DNA of 64,000 nt. Source: Rhodococcoides corynebacterioides. Its GTDB lineage: Bacteria > Actinomycetota > Actinomycetes > Mycobacteriales > Mycobacteriaceae. A program made the translations under genes and the position numbers. The stretch covers positions 1 through 64,000 of the forward strand of contig NZ_JABUBU010000012.1 of the NCBI RefSeq assembly GCF_019834675.1. The letters are read 5' to 3'. Shown here piece by piece: positions 13,864 to 21,944 of the stretch. The stretch's first letter is position 1; the number at the start of each line of letters is the position of its first letter. The notes below the pieces were generated by a model. That model did not search any database. It saw only the letters and a program-made list of their open reading frames with translations, and was not told the DNA's origin.

Positions 13864-14910
13864 ATGCGTGACGGGTTCGTGACCGAAGCCGCTGGTGAAG
13901 CCAGCGCTCAGCCGCGAAAGGCAACTCGCCTTCGCACCCCCCGAGTCGGCCGTCGTATGCGCCGCGCCGTCGTGTCCCTGGCGATGGCCGCGGCCGTCCC
14001 GCTCGGCCTCGCCGTGGTCGGCACCGGCCCCGTGGCCAACGCGGAGGTGCGTGCCGGGTTCGACGTGATCACCCAGTCCTCGATGGGTGACATCAAGAGC
14101 CGTGTCTGGCGTGCCGCCGACGGCAACACCAGCAAGGTCGTCTACCTGCTGGACGGTCTGCGGGCCACCAACGACATCAGCGGCTGGGAGCACGAGACCA
14201 ACGCGGGCTCGTTCCTCTCCGACAACAACATCAACGTGGTGCAGCCGGTCGGCGGCGAGTCCAGCTTCTACTCGGACTGGTACGCCCCGTCGAACTTCAA
14301 CGGGCAGCGCACCACGTACAAGTGGGAAACCTTCCTGACGCAGAACCTGCCGGCGCAGCTGAACCGTCAGCTCGGCTTCTCCACCACCCGCAACGGCGTC
14401 GTCGGCCTGTCGATGGGCGGCTCCGCCGCGCTGACGCTCGCGGCGTACCACCCGAACCAGTTCAGCTACGCGGGATCGCTGTCCGGCTACCTGAACATCT
14501 CGGCCCCGGGTATGCGTGAGGCCATCCGCGTCGCCATGCTGGACGCCGGCCGCTACAACGTCGACTCCATGTGGGGACCGCCGTGGGATCCGGCGTGGCT
14601 GCGCAACGACCCGTTCGTCTTCGCTCCGCGTCTGCGCGACAACGGCACCCGCGTGTGGGTCTCGGCCGCCAGCGGTCTGCCCGGCGTCTACGACCGCCCG
14701 GCCTCGCTGCTCGACTACTACAACACCGCCAACGGCATGGGCCTCGAGGCTCTGGCCCTGGCCAACAGCCGCGCCTTCCAGGTGCGCATGGCGTCCATCG
14801 GTGCCAACAACGTGACCTACAGCTTCCCGGGTCAGGGCACCCACCGGTGGGGCTACTGGTTCGACCAGGTCGTGCAGATGATGCCCGACCTGCGCGCCAA
14901 CATCGGCTGA
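13864..14910 (+). CDS. Mycolyltransferase, antigen-85 family
   Basis: The 348-residue exported esterase belongs to the antigen 85/FbpA family, which moves mycolic acid from trehalose monomycolate to arabinogalactan or another trehalose monomycolate. A signal sequence (RRMRRAVVSLAMAAAVPLGLAVV, ending near ANA-E) comes after an unusually long hydrophilic N-terminus of about 30 residues. The nucleophile is S183 in GLSMGG and the catalytic histidine is H327 in GTHRWGYW; YLLDGLRATNDISGWE is another family signature. The ATG at 13864 has GAGAGG eight bases upstream; an internal ATG directly before the signal sequence is an alternative. It occupies the fbpA position after aftB. Confidence 0.94.
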   Translation: MRDGFVTEAAGEASAQPRKATRLRTPRVGRRMRRAVVSLAMAAAVPLGLAVVGTGPVANAEVRAGFDVITQSSMGDIKSRVWRAADGNTSKVVYLLDGLRATNDISGWEHETNAGSFLSDNNINVVQPVGGESSFYSDWYAPSNFNGQRTTYKWETFLTQNLPAQLNRQLGFSTTRNGVVGLSMGGSAALTLAAYHPNQFSYAGSLSGYLNISAPGMREAIRVAMLDAGRYNVDSMWGPPWDPAWLRNDPFVFAPRLRDNGTRVWVSAASGLPGVYDRPASLLDYYNTANGMGLEALALANSRAFQVRMASIGANNVTYSFPGQGTHRWGYWFDQVVQMMPDLRANIG

Positions 14911-14933
14911 TCGAGGCCGACCACAGCACGCTC

Positions 14934-14971
14934 ACGAACGACCCCGGCACTGCGGTGTCGGGGTCGTTCGT
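14934..14971 (+). terminator. Intrinsic terminator after the first mycolyltransferase
   Basis: A 17-bp inverted repeat with a TGCG loop and one mismatch (ACGAACGACCCCGGCAC pairing with GTGTCGGGGTCGTTCGT) begins 23 bases after the stop codon. It should separate this transcript from the next mycolyltransferase gene. Confidence 0.8.
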
Positions 14972-14993
14972 CTGTTCGGGTCGGATCGGCCAG

Positions 14994-14999
14994 TAACAT
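14994..14999 (+). promoter_or_regulatory. Candidate -10 (TAACAT) for the LGFP mycolyltransferase
   Basis: TAACAT lies between the terminator and the next gene and would give a 5' leader of about 150 bases ending in an AGAGAAG ribosome-binding sequence. No convincing -35 element is visible. Confidence 0.35.
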
Positions 15000-15155
15000 T
15001 CGCACCATCCGTCACAGCGAGCCTCTCGGGGGAGAGGCGCCTGGACGTGTAGAAATCGGAACTACCGACCGCGCCGACGGCGGTGTTGTTCCCGGGGTCC
15101 CCCGGGATCCGAGCCCGCCGACGGCGTCGCCACCCGAGGAAGCGAGAGAAGTCCC

Positions 15156-17021
15156 ATGCGTGAACCGAGGACGACCGGCCGGCGTCGGCTGCGGATGTCA
15201 GCCGTGGCCCTGGCGCTGGTGTTGCCGCTCGTCGGCGGCGCGACCACGACCGCACTCGCGGCGCCCGCCGCGGCCGCGCCCGTGCAGGCCGCCCCCGTGC
15301 GGGCGCAGAACGACGCCGGGGCATCCGTCTCGCGGGTCGACTGGCTGACCGACCGCCGCGTCGCCGTGTGGGTGAACTCCCCGTCGATGGGCGTGCCGAT
15401 CCAGGTGCAGATCCTGCTCGCGCGCGACTGGAACCGCAGCCCGCAGGCGTCGTTCCCCACCCTGTGGCTCCTCGACGGCATGCGCGCGACCGACGTCGAG
15501 AACGGCTGGACCGCCGAGACCGACGCCGAGACGTGGTTCGCCGACAAGAACGTCAACGTGGTCCTGCCCGTCGGCGGGCAGTCGAGCTTCTACTCCGACT
15601 GGGTCGAGCAGAACAACGGCCGCAACTACAAGTGGGAGACGTTCCTGACCAAGGAGCTGCCGCCGATCCTCGAGCGCGACTGGCGGTCGACGGACGTGCG
15701 GGCCGTGGCGGGACTGTCGATGGGCGGCACGGCGGCGATGACGCTGGCCGCCCGCAACCCCGGCTTCTTCCGGTTCGCCGGCTCCTTCTCCGGCATCCTG
15801 TCCACCTCCACGCTGGGCATGCCGCAGGCCATCGGGTACGCCATGCAGGACGCGGGCGGCTTCGACGTCGGGTCCATGTGGGGCGTGCCCTCCGGTGAGC
15901 TGTGGGCCCAGCACGATCCCTACGTGCTGGCCGAGAAGCTGAAGGGCACCAGCCTGTACGTCTCGAGCGGCAGCGGTGCGGCCGGCCCGTACGACCAGGT
16001 CTCCGACATCCCCGGCATCAGCACCAACTACGCCGGGATGGGCCTCGAGATCCTGGCGCGCCTGACCTCGCAGACGTTCGCCACCAAGCTCACCAAGCTG
16101 GGCATTCCGGCCACGGTGAACTACCGGCCCTCCGGCGTCCACTCGTGGGCGTACTGGCAGTTCGAGATCAAGCAGGCGTGGCCGCAGATCGCGTCGGCGC
16201 TGGGCGTCGAGGTCGACAAGCCCGCATGCGGGGTCGGCGGTCCGATCGGCGGCGCGGCCAGCGCCAACGGGTGGCTCGGCGACTGCCTCACGGCGGAGTA
16301 CGACGTGCCCGGCGGCCGCGCGCAGGACTTCCGCGGCGGACGCATCTTCTCCTCCGACAGCGGCACGCACGTGGTGGCCGGCGCGATCGGCGGCGCGTAC
16401 GCGGGTCTCGGTGGGCCGGCGGGCGTGCTCGGCATGCCGACCTCCGGCGAGCTGGGCGTGCCGGACGGCCGCGGACGCTACAACTCGTTCCGCAACGGAA
16501 TGGTCTACTGGACGCCGCAGACCGGGGCGCACGCCGTGCGCGGGGCGATTCTCGACGAGTGGGCCCGCCAGGGCTACGAGCGCGGGCCGCTCGGCTACCC
16601 GCTGCGCGACGAGGTGGCGACCCCGAACCGCCCGGGTGCGGTGCAGGGCTTCGAGATCGGCGCGATGTACTTCTCGCCGGACACCGGCACGCACGCCGTG
16701 CTCGGCAAGATCATGGAGAAGTACGGACAGACGGGCTGGGAGAACGGTCCGCTCGGGTTCGCCCGCACCAACGAGATCGCCGTGCGGGACAACGGCCGCT
16801 TCACCCAGTTCGAGGGCGGCAACATCTACTGGTCGCCCACCACCGGTGCCTGGGTGATCCGCAACGGACCGATCTTCGACGCGTGGAAGAGCGTGGGCTA
16901 CGAGAACGGACGGCTGGGGTACGTGACCAGTGACGAGTTCCCGATCCCCGGTGGCGTGCAGCAGAACTTCCAGAACGGCTTCGTCACCGTGCGCGACGGC
17001 GTCGCCCAGATCGTCCCCTGA
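15156..17021 (+). CDS. Mycolyltransferase fused to five LGFP repeats
   Basis: The 621-residue protein starts with a signal peptide (RRRLRMSAVALALVLPLVGG, cleavage near ALAAPA). An antigen-85-type esterase domain follows to about residue 345, with S188 in GLSMGG and H329 in GVHSWAYW. The C-terminal 270 residues hold five LGFP-type repeats, each with LG, a DE/GE pair and a following aromatic-rich strand (for example LGYPLRDEVATP). This layout matches corynebacterial PS1/Cmt-type mycolyltransferases, where the repeats are thought to bind the wall. It sits in the slot taken by fbpD (MPT51) in M. tuberculosis, but unlike MPT51 it keeps the nucleophilic serine. Confidence 0.94.
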   Translation: MREPRTTGRRRLRMSAVALALVLPLVGGATTTALAAPAAAAPVQAAPVRAQNDAGASVSRVDWLTDRRVAVWVNSPSMGVPIQVQILLARDWNRSPQASFPTLWLLDGMRATDVENGWTAETDAETWFADKNVNVVLPVGGQSSFYSDWVEQNNGRNYKWETFLTKELPPILERDWRSTDVRAVAGLSMGGTAAMTLAARNPGFFRFAGSFSGILSTSTLGMPQAIGYAMQDAGGFDVGSMWGVPSGELWAQHDPYVLAEKLKGTSLYVSSGSGAAGPYDQVSDIPGISTNYAGMGLEILARLTSQTFATKLTKLGIPATVNYRPSGVHSWAYWQFEIKQAWPQIASALGVEVDKPACGVGGPIGGAASANGWLGDCLTAEYDVPGGRAQDFRGGRIFSSDSGTHVVAGAIGGAYAGLGGPAGVLGMPTSGELGVPDGRGRYNSFRNGMVYWTPQTGAHAVRGAILDEWARQGYERGPLGYPLRDEVATPNRPGAVQGFEIGAMYFSPDTGTHAVLGKIMEKYGQTGWENGPLGFARTNEIAVRDNGRFTQFEGGNIYWSPTTGAWVIRNGPIFDAWKSVGYENGRLGYVTSDEFPIPGGVQQNFQNGFVTVRDGVAQIVP

Positions 17022-17137
17022 CCACCGCCCGACCGGGGCCGACACCGTCTCGCACGAGGGAGCACAGAGTTCTCTCAGCCCCGGTCGGTAGCGTGTGCTC
17101 CGCTCGGCACCCGTCCCGAATGGAAGAGGAACCGCAC

Positions 17138-17671
17138 GTGACTTCGAGAGTGGTCTCCCTGCTCGCGCCCGTCCTGCTGGCGACGGCGGCCGGCGCACTG
17201 CTGACGGCGTGCGGCGGCGACGACTCGTCGGCCAGCAGCACGCCCACCCCGTCCGCGACGACGACGGCGGCGCAGTCGAGCAGCGAGGCGCCGTCCGGTT
17301 CGACGTCGGCGTCCGCGACCACCACGGCGAGCGCGACCGCGTCCGGCGCGGCCGCGGAGGAGCAGGAAGCGGTGCCCAGCGGGTACCCGGGGCCCACCGA
17401 GGTTCCCCGCGATCCCCGCGCGAACGCGTTCCTCGACGCGCTGCGGTCCGACGGTGTCGCGGTCGCCGGCAACGGCGACATCGCGATCGGCACCGCCAAC
17501 TACATCTGCGCCGCGCAGAGCGAGGGCGTCGCCGCCGATCAGATCACGACCTTCGTCACTGCCAACGTCGGTGCCGAGGCCTCCGCCGCCGGCACCGAGA
17601 TCAGTGCCGAGGACGCCGCCGCCACCGCGCAGAAGTACATCGACGCGGCGCGGTCGACGTACTGCGGGTAG
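17138..17671 (+). CDS. DUF732-type lipoprotein
   Basis: The 177-residue precursor has a signal peptide ending in the lipobox LLTAC, predicting a lipid-anchored surface protein. A Ser/Thr/Ala-rich linker of about 65 residues follows, then a small domain (FLDALRSDGVAVAG...ANYICAAQ...TYCG) with two cysteines, resembling the mycobacterial DUF732 family. Its function is unknown. GTG 17138 has an AGAGGAA site six bases upstream; an upstream in-frame start would spoil the signal peptide. Its stop is six bases before culp6, so the two are probably co-expressed. Confidence 0.85.
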   Translation: MTSRVVSLLAPVLLATAAGALLTACGGDDSSASSTPTPSATTTAAQSSSEAPSGSTSASATTTASATASGAAAEEQEAVPSGYPGPTEVPRDPRANAFLDALRSDGVAVAGNGDIAIGTANYICAAQSEGVAADQITTFVTANVGAEASAAGTEISAEDAAATAQKYIDAARSTYCG

Positions 17672-17677
17672 GCCGCC

Positions 17678-18667
17678 GTGTCGTCCGCCCGGCGGGGATC
17701 CGCCGTCCGTCGTCGGTCACCGCTGCGCCGGCTGCTCGTGCTGGTCGCCGTAGTCCTCGTCGTCCTGCTCGTCGCGCTGCTGCTGTGGTACCTGCTCGCC
17801 GGCCGGCTCACCGAGCCCGAGCCCGGACGTCCGGGCGAGCCCGGCGCCGCACCTCCGACGTCGCAACCGGCGTCGTGTCCCGACGTCATGGTGCTGTCGG
17901 TGCCGGGAACCTGGGAGTCGAACGCCGCGGACGATCCGTACGCGCCGACGGCCAACCCGGCGTCGCTCATGCTGAAGGTGACCTCCGAGCTGCAGAACCG
18001 CTTCCCGCCGGGGCGGGCGGAGGTCTACACCGTTCCGTACGTCGCGCAGTTCTCCAATCCCATCGCGTTCCCGCCGGACGGCCAGGCGTCGTACAACGTC
18101 AGTCGGTCCGAGGGGGCCGCCCGCGCGAACGAGGTTCTGACGCAACGGTTCACGGACTGCCCACTGACCTCCTACGTCCTGGCCGGGTTCTCGCAGGGCG
18201 CCGTGATCGTCGGTGATCTGGCCGCGGCGATCGGCGCCGGCGCCGGGCCGGTCCCGGCGGACCGGGTCCTCGGCGTCACCCTCATCGCCGACGGTCGACG
18301 CGACGGTGTCAGTGCGCAGCAGATCGGTGCGCCCGTCGACGGCGTCGGCGCGGAGGTCGCCCTCGGCGGCCTCGACGTTCCCGGCATCACCATGACGGGC
18401 GAGCGACGCGGGGGCTTCGGGGCACTCGCGGACCGCACCTACAGCATCTGCGCACCGGGCGACCTGATCTGCGCCGCGCCGCCGCAGGCGATGTCGCTGC
18501 GCAACATCCCGTCGTCGCTCGGCGCGCTCGCGGGCGCGGCCGGCAACCCGGTCCACGGCAGCTACGCGTCGTACGTCGTGGACGACAGCGGGACGACGGC
18601 GACGGCGTGGACCACCGAGTGGGCCGCCGGGCTGATCGACTCCGCGCCGACACCGGCACATTCGTGA
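17678..18667 (+). CDS. culp6: Cutinase-like envelope lipase/phospholipase (Culp6, Rv3802c-like)
   Basis: The 329-residue protein has an N-terminal membrane anchor (Arg-rich start, then a hydrophobic helix at about residues 17-41), a Pro-rich linker and a cutinase-fold alpha/beta hydrolase domain. The nucleophile is in GFSQGA; an acidic residue in CAPGDLIC and a histidine in PVHGSYASY complete a plausible triad. Rv3802c is an essential envelope phospholipase/thioesterase tied to mycolate metabolism. The GTG start is six bases after the lipoprotein stop. The mycobacterial order culp6-fadD32 is interrupted here by the next gene. Confidence 0.9.
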   Translation: MSSARRGSAVRRRSPLRRLLVLVAVVLVVLLVALLLWYLLAGRLTEPEPGRPGEPGAAPPTSQPASCPDVMVLSVPGTWESNAADDPYAPTANPASLMLKVTSELQNRFPPGRAEVYTVPYVAQFSNPIAFPPDGQASYNVSRSEGAARANEVLTQRFTDCPLTSYVLAGFSQGAVIVGDLAAAIGAGAGPVPADRVLGVTLIADGRRDGVSAQQIGAPVDGVGAEVALGGLDVPGITMTGERRGGFGALADRTYSICAPGDLICAAPPQAMSLRNIPSSLGALAGAAGNPVHGSYASYVVDDSGTTATAWTTEWAAGLIDSAPTPAHS

Positions 18668-18749
18668 CGGCGCACGCGAGTCGTGCGTGACTCAACTGTC
18701 GCGTCGACAGGATCGCGTGCACGCGCGTGTGTGCGCGTCACAGACGCTT

Positions 18750-18777
18750 TTGGTCTCGGCCCGGTAACGGCTAGAGT
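18750..18777 (+). promoter_or_regulatory. Candidate promoter of the LLM oxidoreductase
   Basis: TTGGTC at 18750-18755 and TAGAGT at 18772-18777 are 16 bases apart, a reasonable housekeeping -35/-10 pair. Transcription from about 18784 would give a leader of roughly 65 bases with a CAGGAG ribosome-binding site. Confidence 0.5.
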
Positions 18778-18849
18778 GGCTCCTCGGTTCTCGGCCGGTC
18801 GAGAACCGGCCCGAGATTCCCGCCCGTGAGCCACAGGAGACCCGATCGA

Positions 18850-19836
18850 ATGACCGCCGCTGCGCCTGTGCGCAAGTTCCGCTTCGCAGCCGGCGGTGAG
18901 GGCAACCCGGACGAGGGTGGTGCCCGTCGATTCGTGAAGTTGGCGCAGAAGGCCGAGGAACTCGGGTACGACAGCTTCATGATCCCCGACCACCTGGGCA
19001 ACCAGGTGGGTCCGATCGCCGCGCTGGGTGCGCTGGCGGTGGCCACGGACAAGATCCGGCTGGGGACCGCGGTCCTGGCCAACGGGTTCCGGCATCCTGC
19101 GGTGCTCGCCAAGGACGCCACCACCATCGACCAGATCTCGGGCGGTCGGCTCGAGTTCGGCATCGGCGCGGGGTGGATGAAAGAGGAGTACGACAAGGCG
19201 GGCATCGCCTACGAGAGCCCGGGCGTCCGCATCGAGAAGCTCGACGAGTCGCTCACCATCCTCGACGTCCTGCTGCGGGGTCAGGAATGCACCTTCGAGG
19301 GCAAGCACTACCAGGTCCGCGGGCTGCAGGGCAGTCCGCGCCCGCGGCAGGGCCCGCGGCCGCCCATCGCCGTCGGCGGCGGCGGACCGCGCATGCTGGC
19401 CCTGGCGGCCAAGCACGCCGACATCATCTCGCTGGTGCCCAGCACCACCAAGGAGGGCAAGCTCAAGCTCTCCGAGATCACCATGGAGAAGAGCATCGAG
19501 CGGGTCGACGTCATTCGTCGTGCCGCCGGCGACCGTTTTGCCGACATCGAGCTGAACTGGACGATCACGACCATTCTGATCTCGGACGATCGGGAACAGA
19601 CGGCGGAGATGGTGCTGGGTGCGCTCGACAACGGTTTTCCGCCCAACATGGACGTCGACGTGAAGCTGACCGTCGAGGACGTGCTGCGCTCGCCCTACAT
19701 CGCGATCGGCACCTTCGAGGAGATCGCCGAGCAGGTCCGCGGGGTCCGCGCGGCGACCGGAATGTCCTATGTCGGCGTCTTTCCCACCCAGATGGAGGCA
19801 TTCGCGCCGGTCATTCCCCTGCTGGCGGGGGAATGA
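18850..19836 (+). CDS. LLM-class (luciferase-like) oxidoreductase, probably F420-dependent
   Basis: The 328-residue protein is a TIM-barrel luciferase-like monooxygenase-family member. It resembles the actinobacterial F420-dependent group: FRFAAGGEG start, IPDHLGNQVGPIAALGALA, IRLGTAVLANGFRHPAVLAKDA, GRLEFGIGAGWMKEEYDKAGI and IAVGGGGPRML. It lacks a signal peptide and should be cytosolic; its substrate is unknown. The start at 18850 has CAGGAG ten bases upstream; an upstream GTG at 18826 overlaps that site. It lies between culp6 and fadD32, which are adjacent in M. tuberculosis, and has its own candidate promoter. Confidence 0.88.
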   Translation: MTAAAPVRKFRFAAGGEGNPDEGGARRFVKLAQKAEELGYDSFMIPDHLGNQVGPIAALGALAVATDKIRLGTAVLANGFRHPAVLAKDATTIDQISGGRLEFGIGAGWMKEEYDKAGIAYESPGVRIEKLDESLTILDVLLRGQECTFEGKHYQVRGLQGSPRPRQGPRPPIAVGGGGPRMLALAAKHADIISLVPSTTKEGKLKLSEITMEKSIERVDVIRRAAGDRFADIELNWTITTILISDDREQTAEMVLGALDNGFPPNMDVDVKLTVEDVLRSPYIAIGTFEEIAEQVRGVRAATGMSYVGVFPTQMEAFAPVIPLLAGE

Positions 19837-19853
19837 CGTGGGAGTACGGTCTG

Positions 19854-19859
19854 TACCCT
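19854..19859 (+). promoter_or_regulatory. Candidate -10 (TACCCT) of the fadD32-pks13-accD4 operon
   Basis: TACCCT lies 133 bases before fadD32, just after the LLM stop; TACGGT at 19845-19850 is a second candidate. Either gives a leader of about 125-140 bases containing the palindrome and hairpin described separately. Confidence 0.4.
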
Positions 19860-19872
19860 ATCGTCGGCTGCG

Positions 19873-19886
19873 TCGACACGTGTCGA
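19873..19886. promoter_or_regulatory. 14-bp palindrome in the fadD32 leader (possible operator)
   Basis: TCGACACGTGTCGA is a perfect palindrome centred on CACGTG. It lies about 14 bases downstream of the TACCCT candidate -10, where a repressor could block initiation or early elongation. The regulator is unknown. Confidence 0.45.
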
Positions 19887-19923
19887 GCGCCGATCGTCGG
19901 CATTCATGCCCCAGTACGACCCA

Positions 19924-19941
19924 CGGCGCCTCGCGGCGCCG
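19924..19941 (+). promoter_or_regulatory. GC-rich hairpin in the fadD32 5' leader
   Basis: CGGCGCC, a TCGC loop and GGCGCCG form a perfect 7-bp stem 52 bases before fadD32. It could be a leader RNA structure; nothing else suggests a known riboswitch. Confidence 0.3.
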
Positions 19942-19992
19942 GTCGCGGGTACGCAGCGATGACTCGGTGCTCAGCGCCGCGGAGGAGATGAG

Positions 19993-21915
19993 ATGAAAGA
20001 CTCGTTCGACGACTTCGTCGACGACACCGGCCGCATCCGGATTCGCGAGGGTCTGACCCTGGTGCGTCACGTCGAGGAGAACGTCGCCGAGAACGGTGAC
20101 GCCCTCGCCTACCGGTACATCGACTACTCCCGTGAGCGGGAGGGCGAGGTCCACGAGCTCACCTGGGCGCAGTTCGGTGCACGTCTGCGTGCAGTCGGTG
20201 CGCGGCTGCAGCAGGTGACCCAGCCCGGTGACCGCGTCGCGATTCTCGCGCCGCAGGGCCTGGACTACGTCGTGTCGTTCTTCGGTGCCATCTACGCGGG
20301 CGCCATCGCGGTGCCGCTGTTCGATCCCGACGAGCCCGGCCACAGCGATCGCCTGCACGCCGTGCTCGGCGACTGCGAGCCGTCGGCCATTCTCACCGCC
20401 ACCAACTCGGCTGCCGGGGTGCGCCAGTTCTTCCGGTCGCTGCCGGCCGCCAAGCGTCCGCGCATCATCGCCGTGGACGCCATCCCGGACACCGTGGGCG
20501 ACAGCTGGACCGAGCCCGGCGCGTCGATCGACGACATCGCGTACCTGCAGTACACGTCGGGCTCGACCCGCACGCCCGCCGGTGTGGAGATCACGCACCG
20601 CGCCGTCGGCGTGAACGCGCTGCAGATGGTCGACGCCATCGAGCTCAACGAGGACTCCCGCGGCGTCACGTGGCTGCCGCTCTTCCACGACATGGGCCTG
20701 CTCACGGTGATCCTGCCCGCGCTGGGCGGCAAGTACATCACCATCATGAGCCCGCGCGCGTTCGTGCAGCGGCCGTGGCGCTGGATCAAGGAGCTCGCGG
20801 CGATCTCCGACGGCGCCGGCACCTTCGCCGCGGCGCCGAACTTCGCCTTCGAGCACGCCGCGCAGCGCGGCCTGCCGAAGAACGGCAACACGCTGGACCT
20901 GTCCAACGTCATCGGGCTCATCAACGGCAGCGAGCCGGTCACCACCACGTCGATGAAGAAGTTCAACGACGCCTTCGCGCCGTACGGGCTGCCCAAGACG
21001 GCGATCAAGCCGTCGTACGGCATGGCCGAGGCCACCCTCTTCGTGTCCTCGACCAAGCACTCCGACGAGGCCAAGGTCATCTACGTCGACCGGGCGGAGC
21101 TGAACGCCGGACGCATCGTCCGGGTGGACGAGTCCGCGCCGAACGCCATCCCGCAGGTCTCCTGCGGCTACGTCGCGCGCAGCCAGTGGGCGGCGATCGT
21201 CGACGCCGACGCCGCGAGCGAGGTCGCCGACGGCCACGTCGGCGAGATCTGGCTGCACGGGGAGAACATCGGCCGCGGGTACTGGGGTCGCAGCAAGGAG
21301 ACCTCGGAGACCTTTCACAACAAGCTGGTCTCCCGGCTCGGCGAGGGCAGCCACGCCGACGGCGTTCCCGAGGACGCCAACTGGATGCGGACCGGCGACT
21401 ACGGCGTGTACGTCGACGGCGAGCTCTACATCACCGGTCGCGTCAAGGACCTGGTGATCGTCGACGGCCGCAACCACTACCCGCAGGACCTCGAGTACTC
21501 GGCCCAGGAGTCGAGCTCGGCGCTGCGGCCGGGCTTCGTCGCCGCCTTCGCCGTCCCGGCGAACCAGCTTCCCGACGTCGTCTTCGAGTTCGGCGCGGGC
21601 GGCCTGAGCCGGGACCCGGGCGACTCGTCCGAGCAGCTGGTCATCGTCGCCGAGCGCGCCCCCGGTGCGGGCAAGGCCGATCCGGGGCCCATCGCGGACA
21701 CCGTCCGCGCCGCGATCTCCGCGCGTCACGGCGTCACGGCCCGCGACGTCCTGCTGGTTCCGGCGGGATCGATTCCCCGCACGTCCAGTGGCAAGATCGC
21801 GCGTCGGGCCTGCAAGGCGGCGTACATCGAGGGCACGCTGCGCGGTGGCTACCAGCAGACCGCGTTCCCCGACGCGCCCGAGGCCGCACCGGACGAGACT
21901 TCTCCCGAAGCATGA
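19993..21915 (+). CDS. fadD32: Long-chain fatty acyl-AMP ligase FadD32
   Basis: The 640-residue enzyme belongs to the fatty acyl-AMP ligase family. It activates the very-long meromycolyl chain as an acyl-adenylate and loads it on the N-terminal ACP of Pks13. The AMP-binding motif [16 protein letters not shown] is at about residues 187-202, followed by [10 protein letters not shown], the [15 protein letters not shown] motif and [18 protein letters not shown]. The C-terminal lysine motif [11 protein letters not shown] is present. GGAGGA sits six bases before the ATG. The gene is directly followed by pks13 and accD4, the universal mycolate condensation set. Confidence 0.97.
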   Translation: MKDSFDDFVDDTGRIRIREGLTLVRHVEENVAENGDALAYRYIDYSREREGEVHELTWAQFGARLRAVGARLQQVTQPGDRVAILAPQGLDYVVSFFGAIYAGAIAVPLFDPDEPGHSDRLHAVLGDCEPSAILTATNSAAGVRQFFRSLPAAKRPRIIAVDAIPDTVGDSWTEPGASIDDIAYLQYTSGSTRTPAGVEITHRAVGVNALQMVDAIELNEDSRGVTWLPLFHDMGLLTVILPALGGKYITIMSPRAFVQRPWRWIKELAAISDGAGTFAAAPNFAFEHAAQRGLPKNGNTLDLSNVIGLINGSEPVTTTSMKKFNDAFAPYGLPKTAIKPSYGMAEATLFVSSTKHSDEAKVIYVDRAELNAGRIVRVDESAPNAIPQVSCGYVARSQWAAIVDADAASEVADGHVGEIWLHGENIGRGYWGRSKETSETFHNKLVSRLGEGSHADGVPEDANWMRTGDYGVYVDGELYITGRVKDLVIVDGRNHYPQDLEYSAQESSSALRPGFVAAFAVPANQLPDVVFEFGAGGLSRDPGDSSEQLVIVAERAPGAGKADPGPIADTVRAAISARHGVTARDVLLVPAGSIPRTSSGKIARRACKAAYIEGTLRGGYQQTAFPDAPEAAPDETSPEA

Positions 21916-21929
21916 TCACCCCCCGCGGG

Positions 21930-21935
21930 TAGTTT
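21930..21935 (+). promoter_or_regulatory. Possible internal -10 (TAGTTT) before pks13
   Basis: TAGTTT ends nine bases before the pks13 ATG in a 29-base gap without a clear Shine-Dalgarno sequence. This resembles the leaderless pattern seen elsewhere, with slightly long spacing. Read-through from fadD32 is also expected. Confidence 0.3.
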
Positions 21936-21944
21936 GGCGATTCG

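Noticed and set aside
18850..19836. Calling the LLM enzyme an F420-dependent hydroxymycolic acid dehydrogenase
   Set aside because: Only superfamily-level similarity can be seen, and keto-mycolates are not expected in Rhodococcus-like organisms. I kept the general family name.
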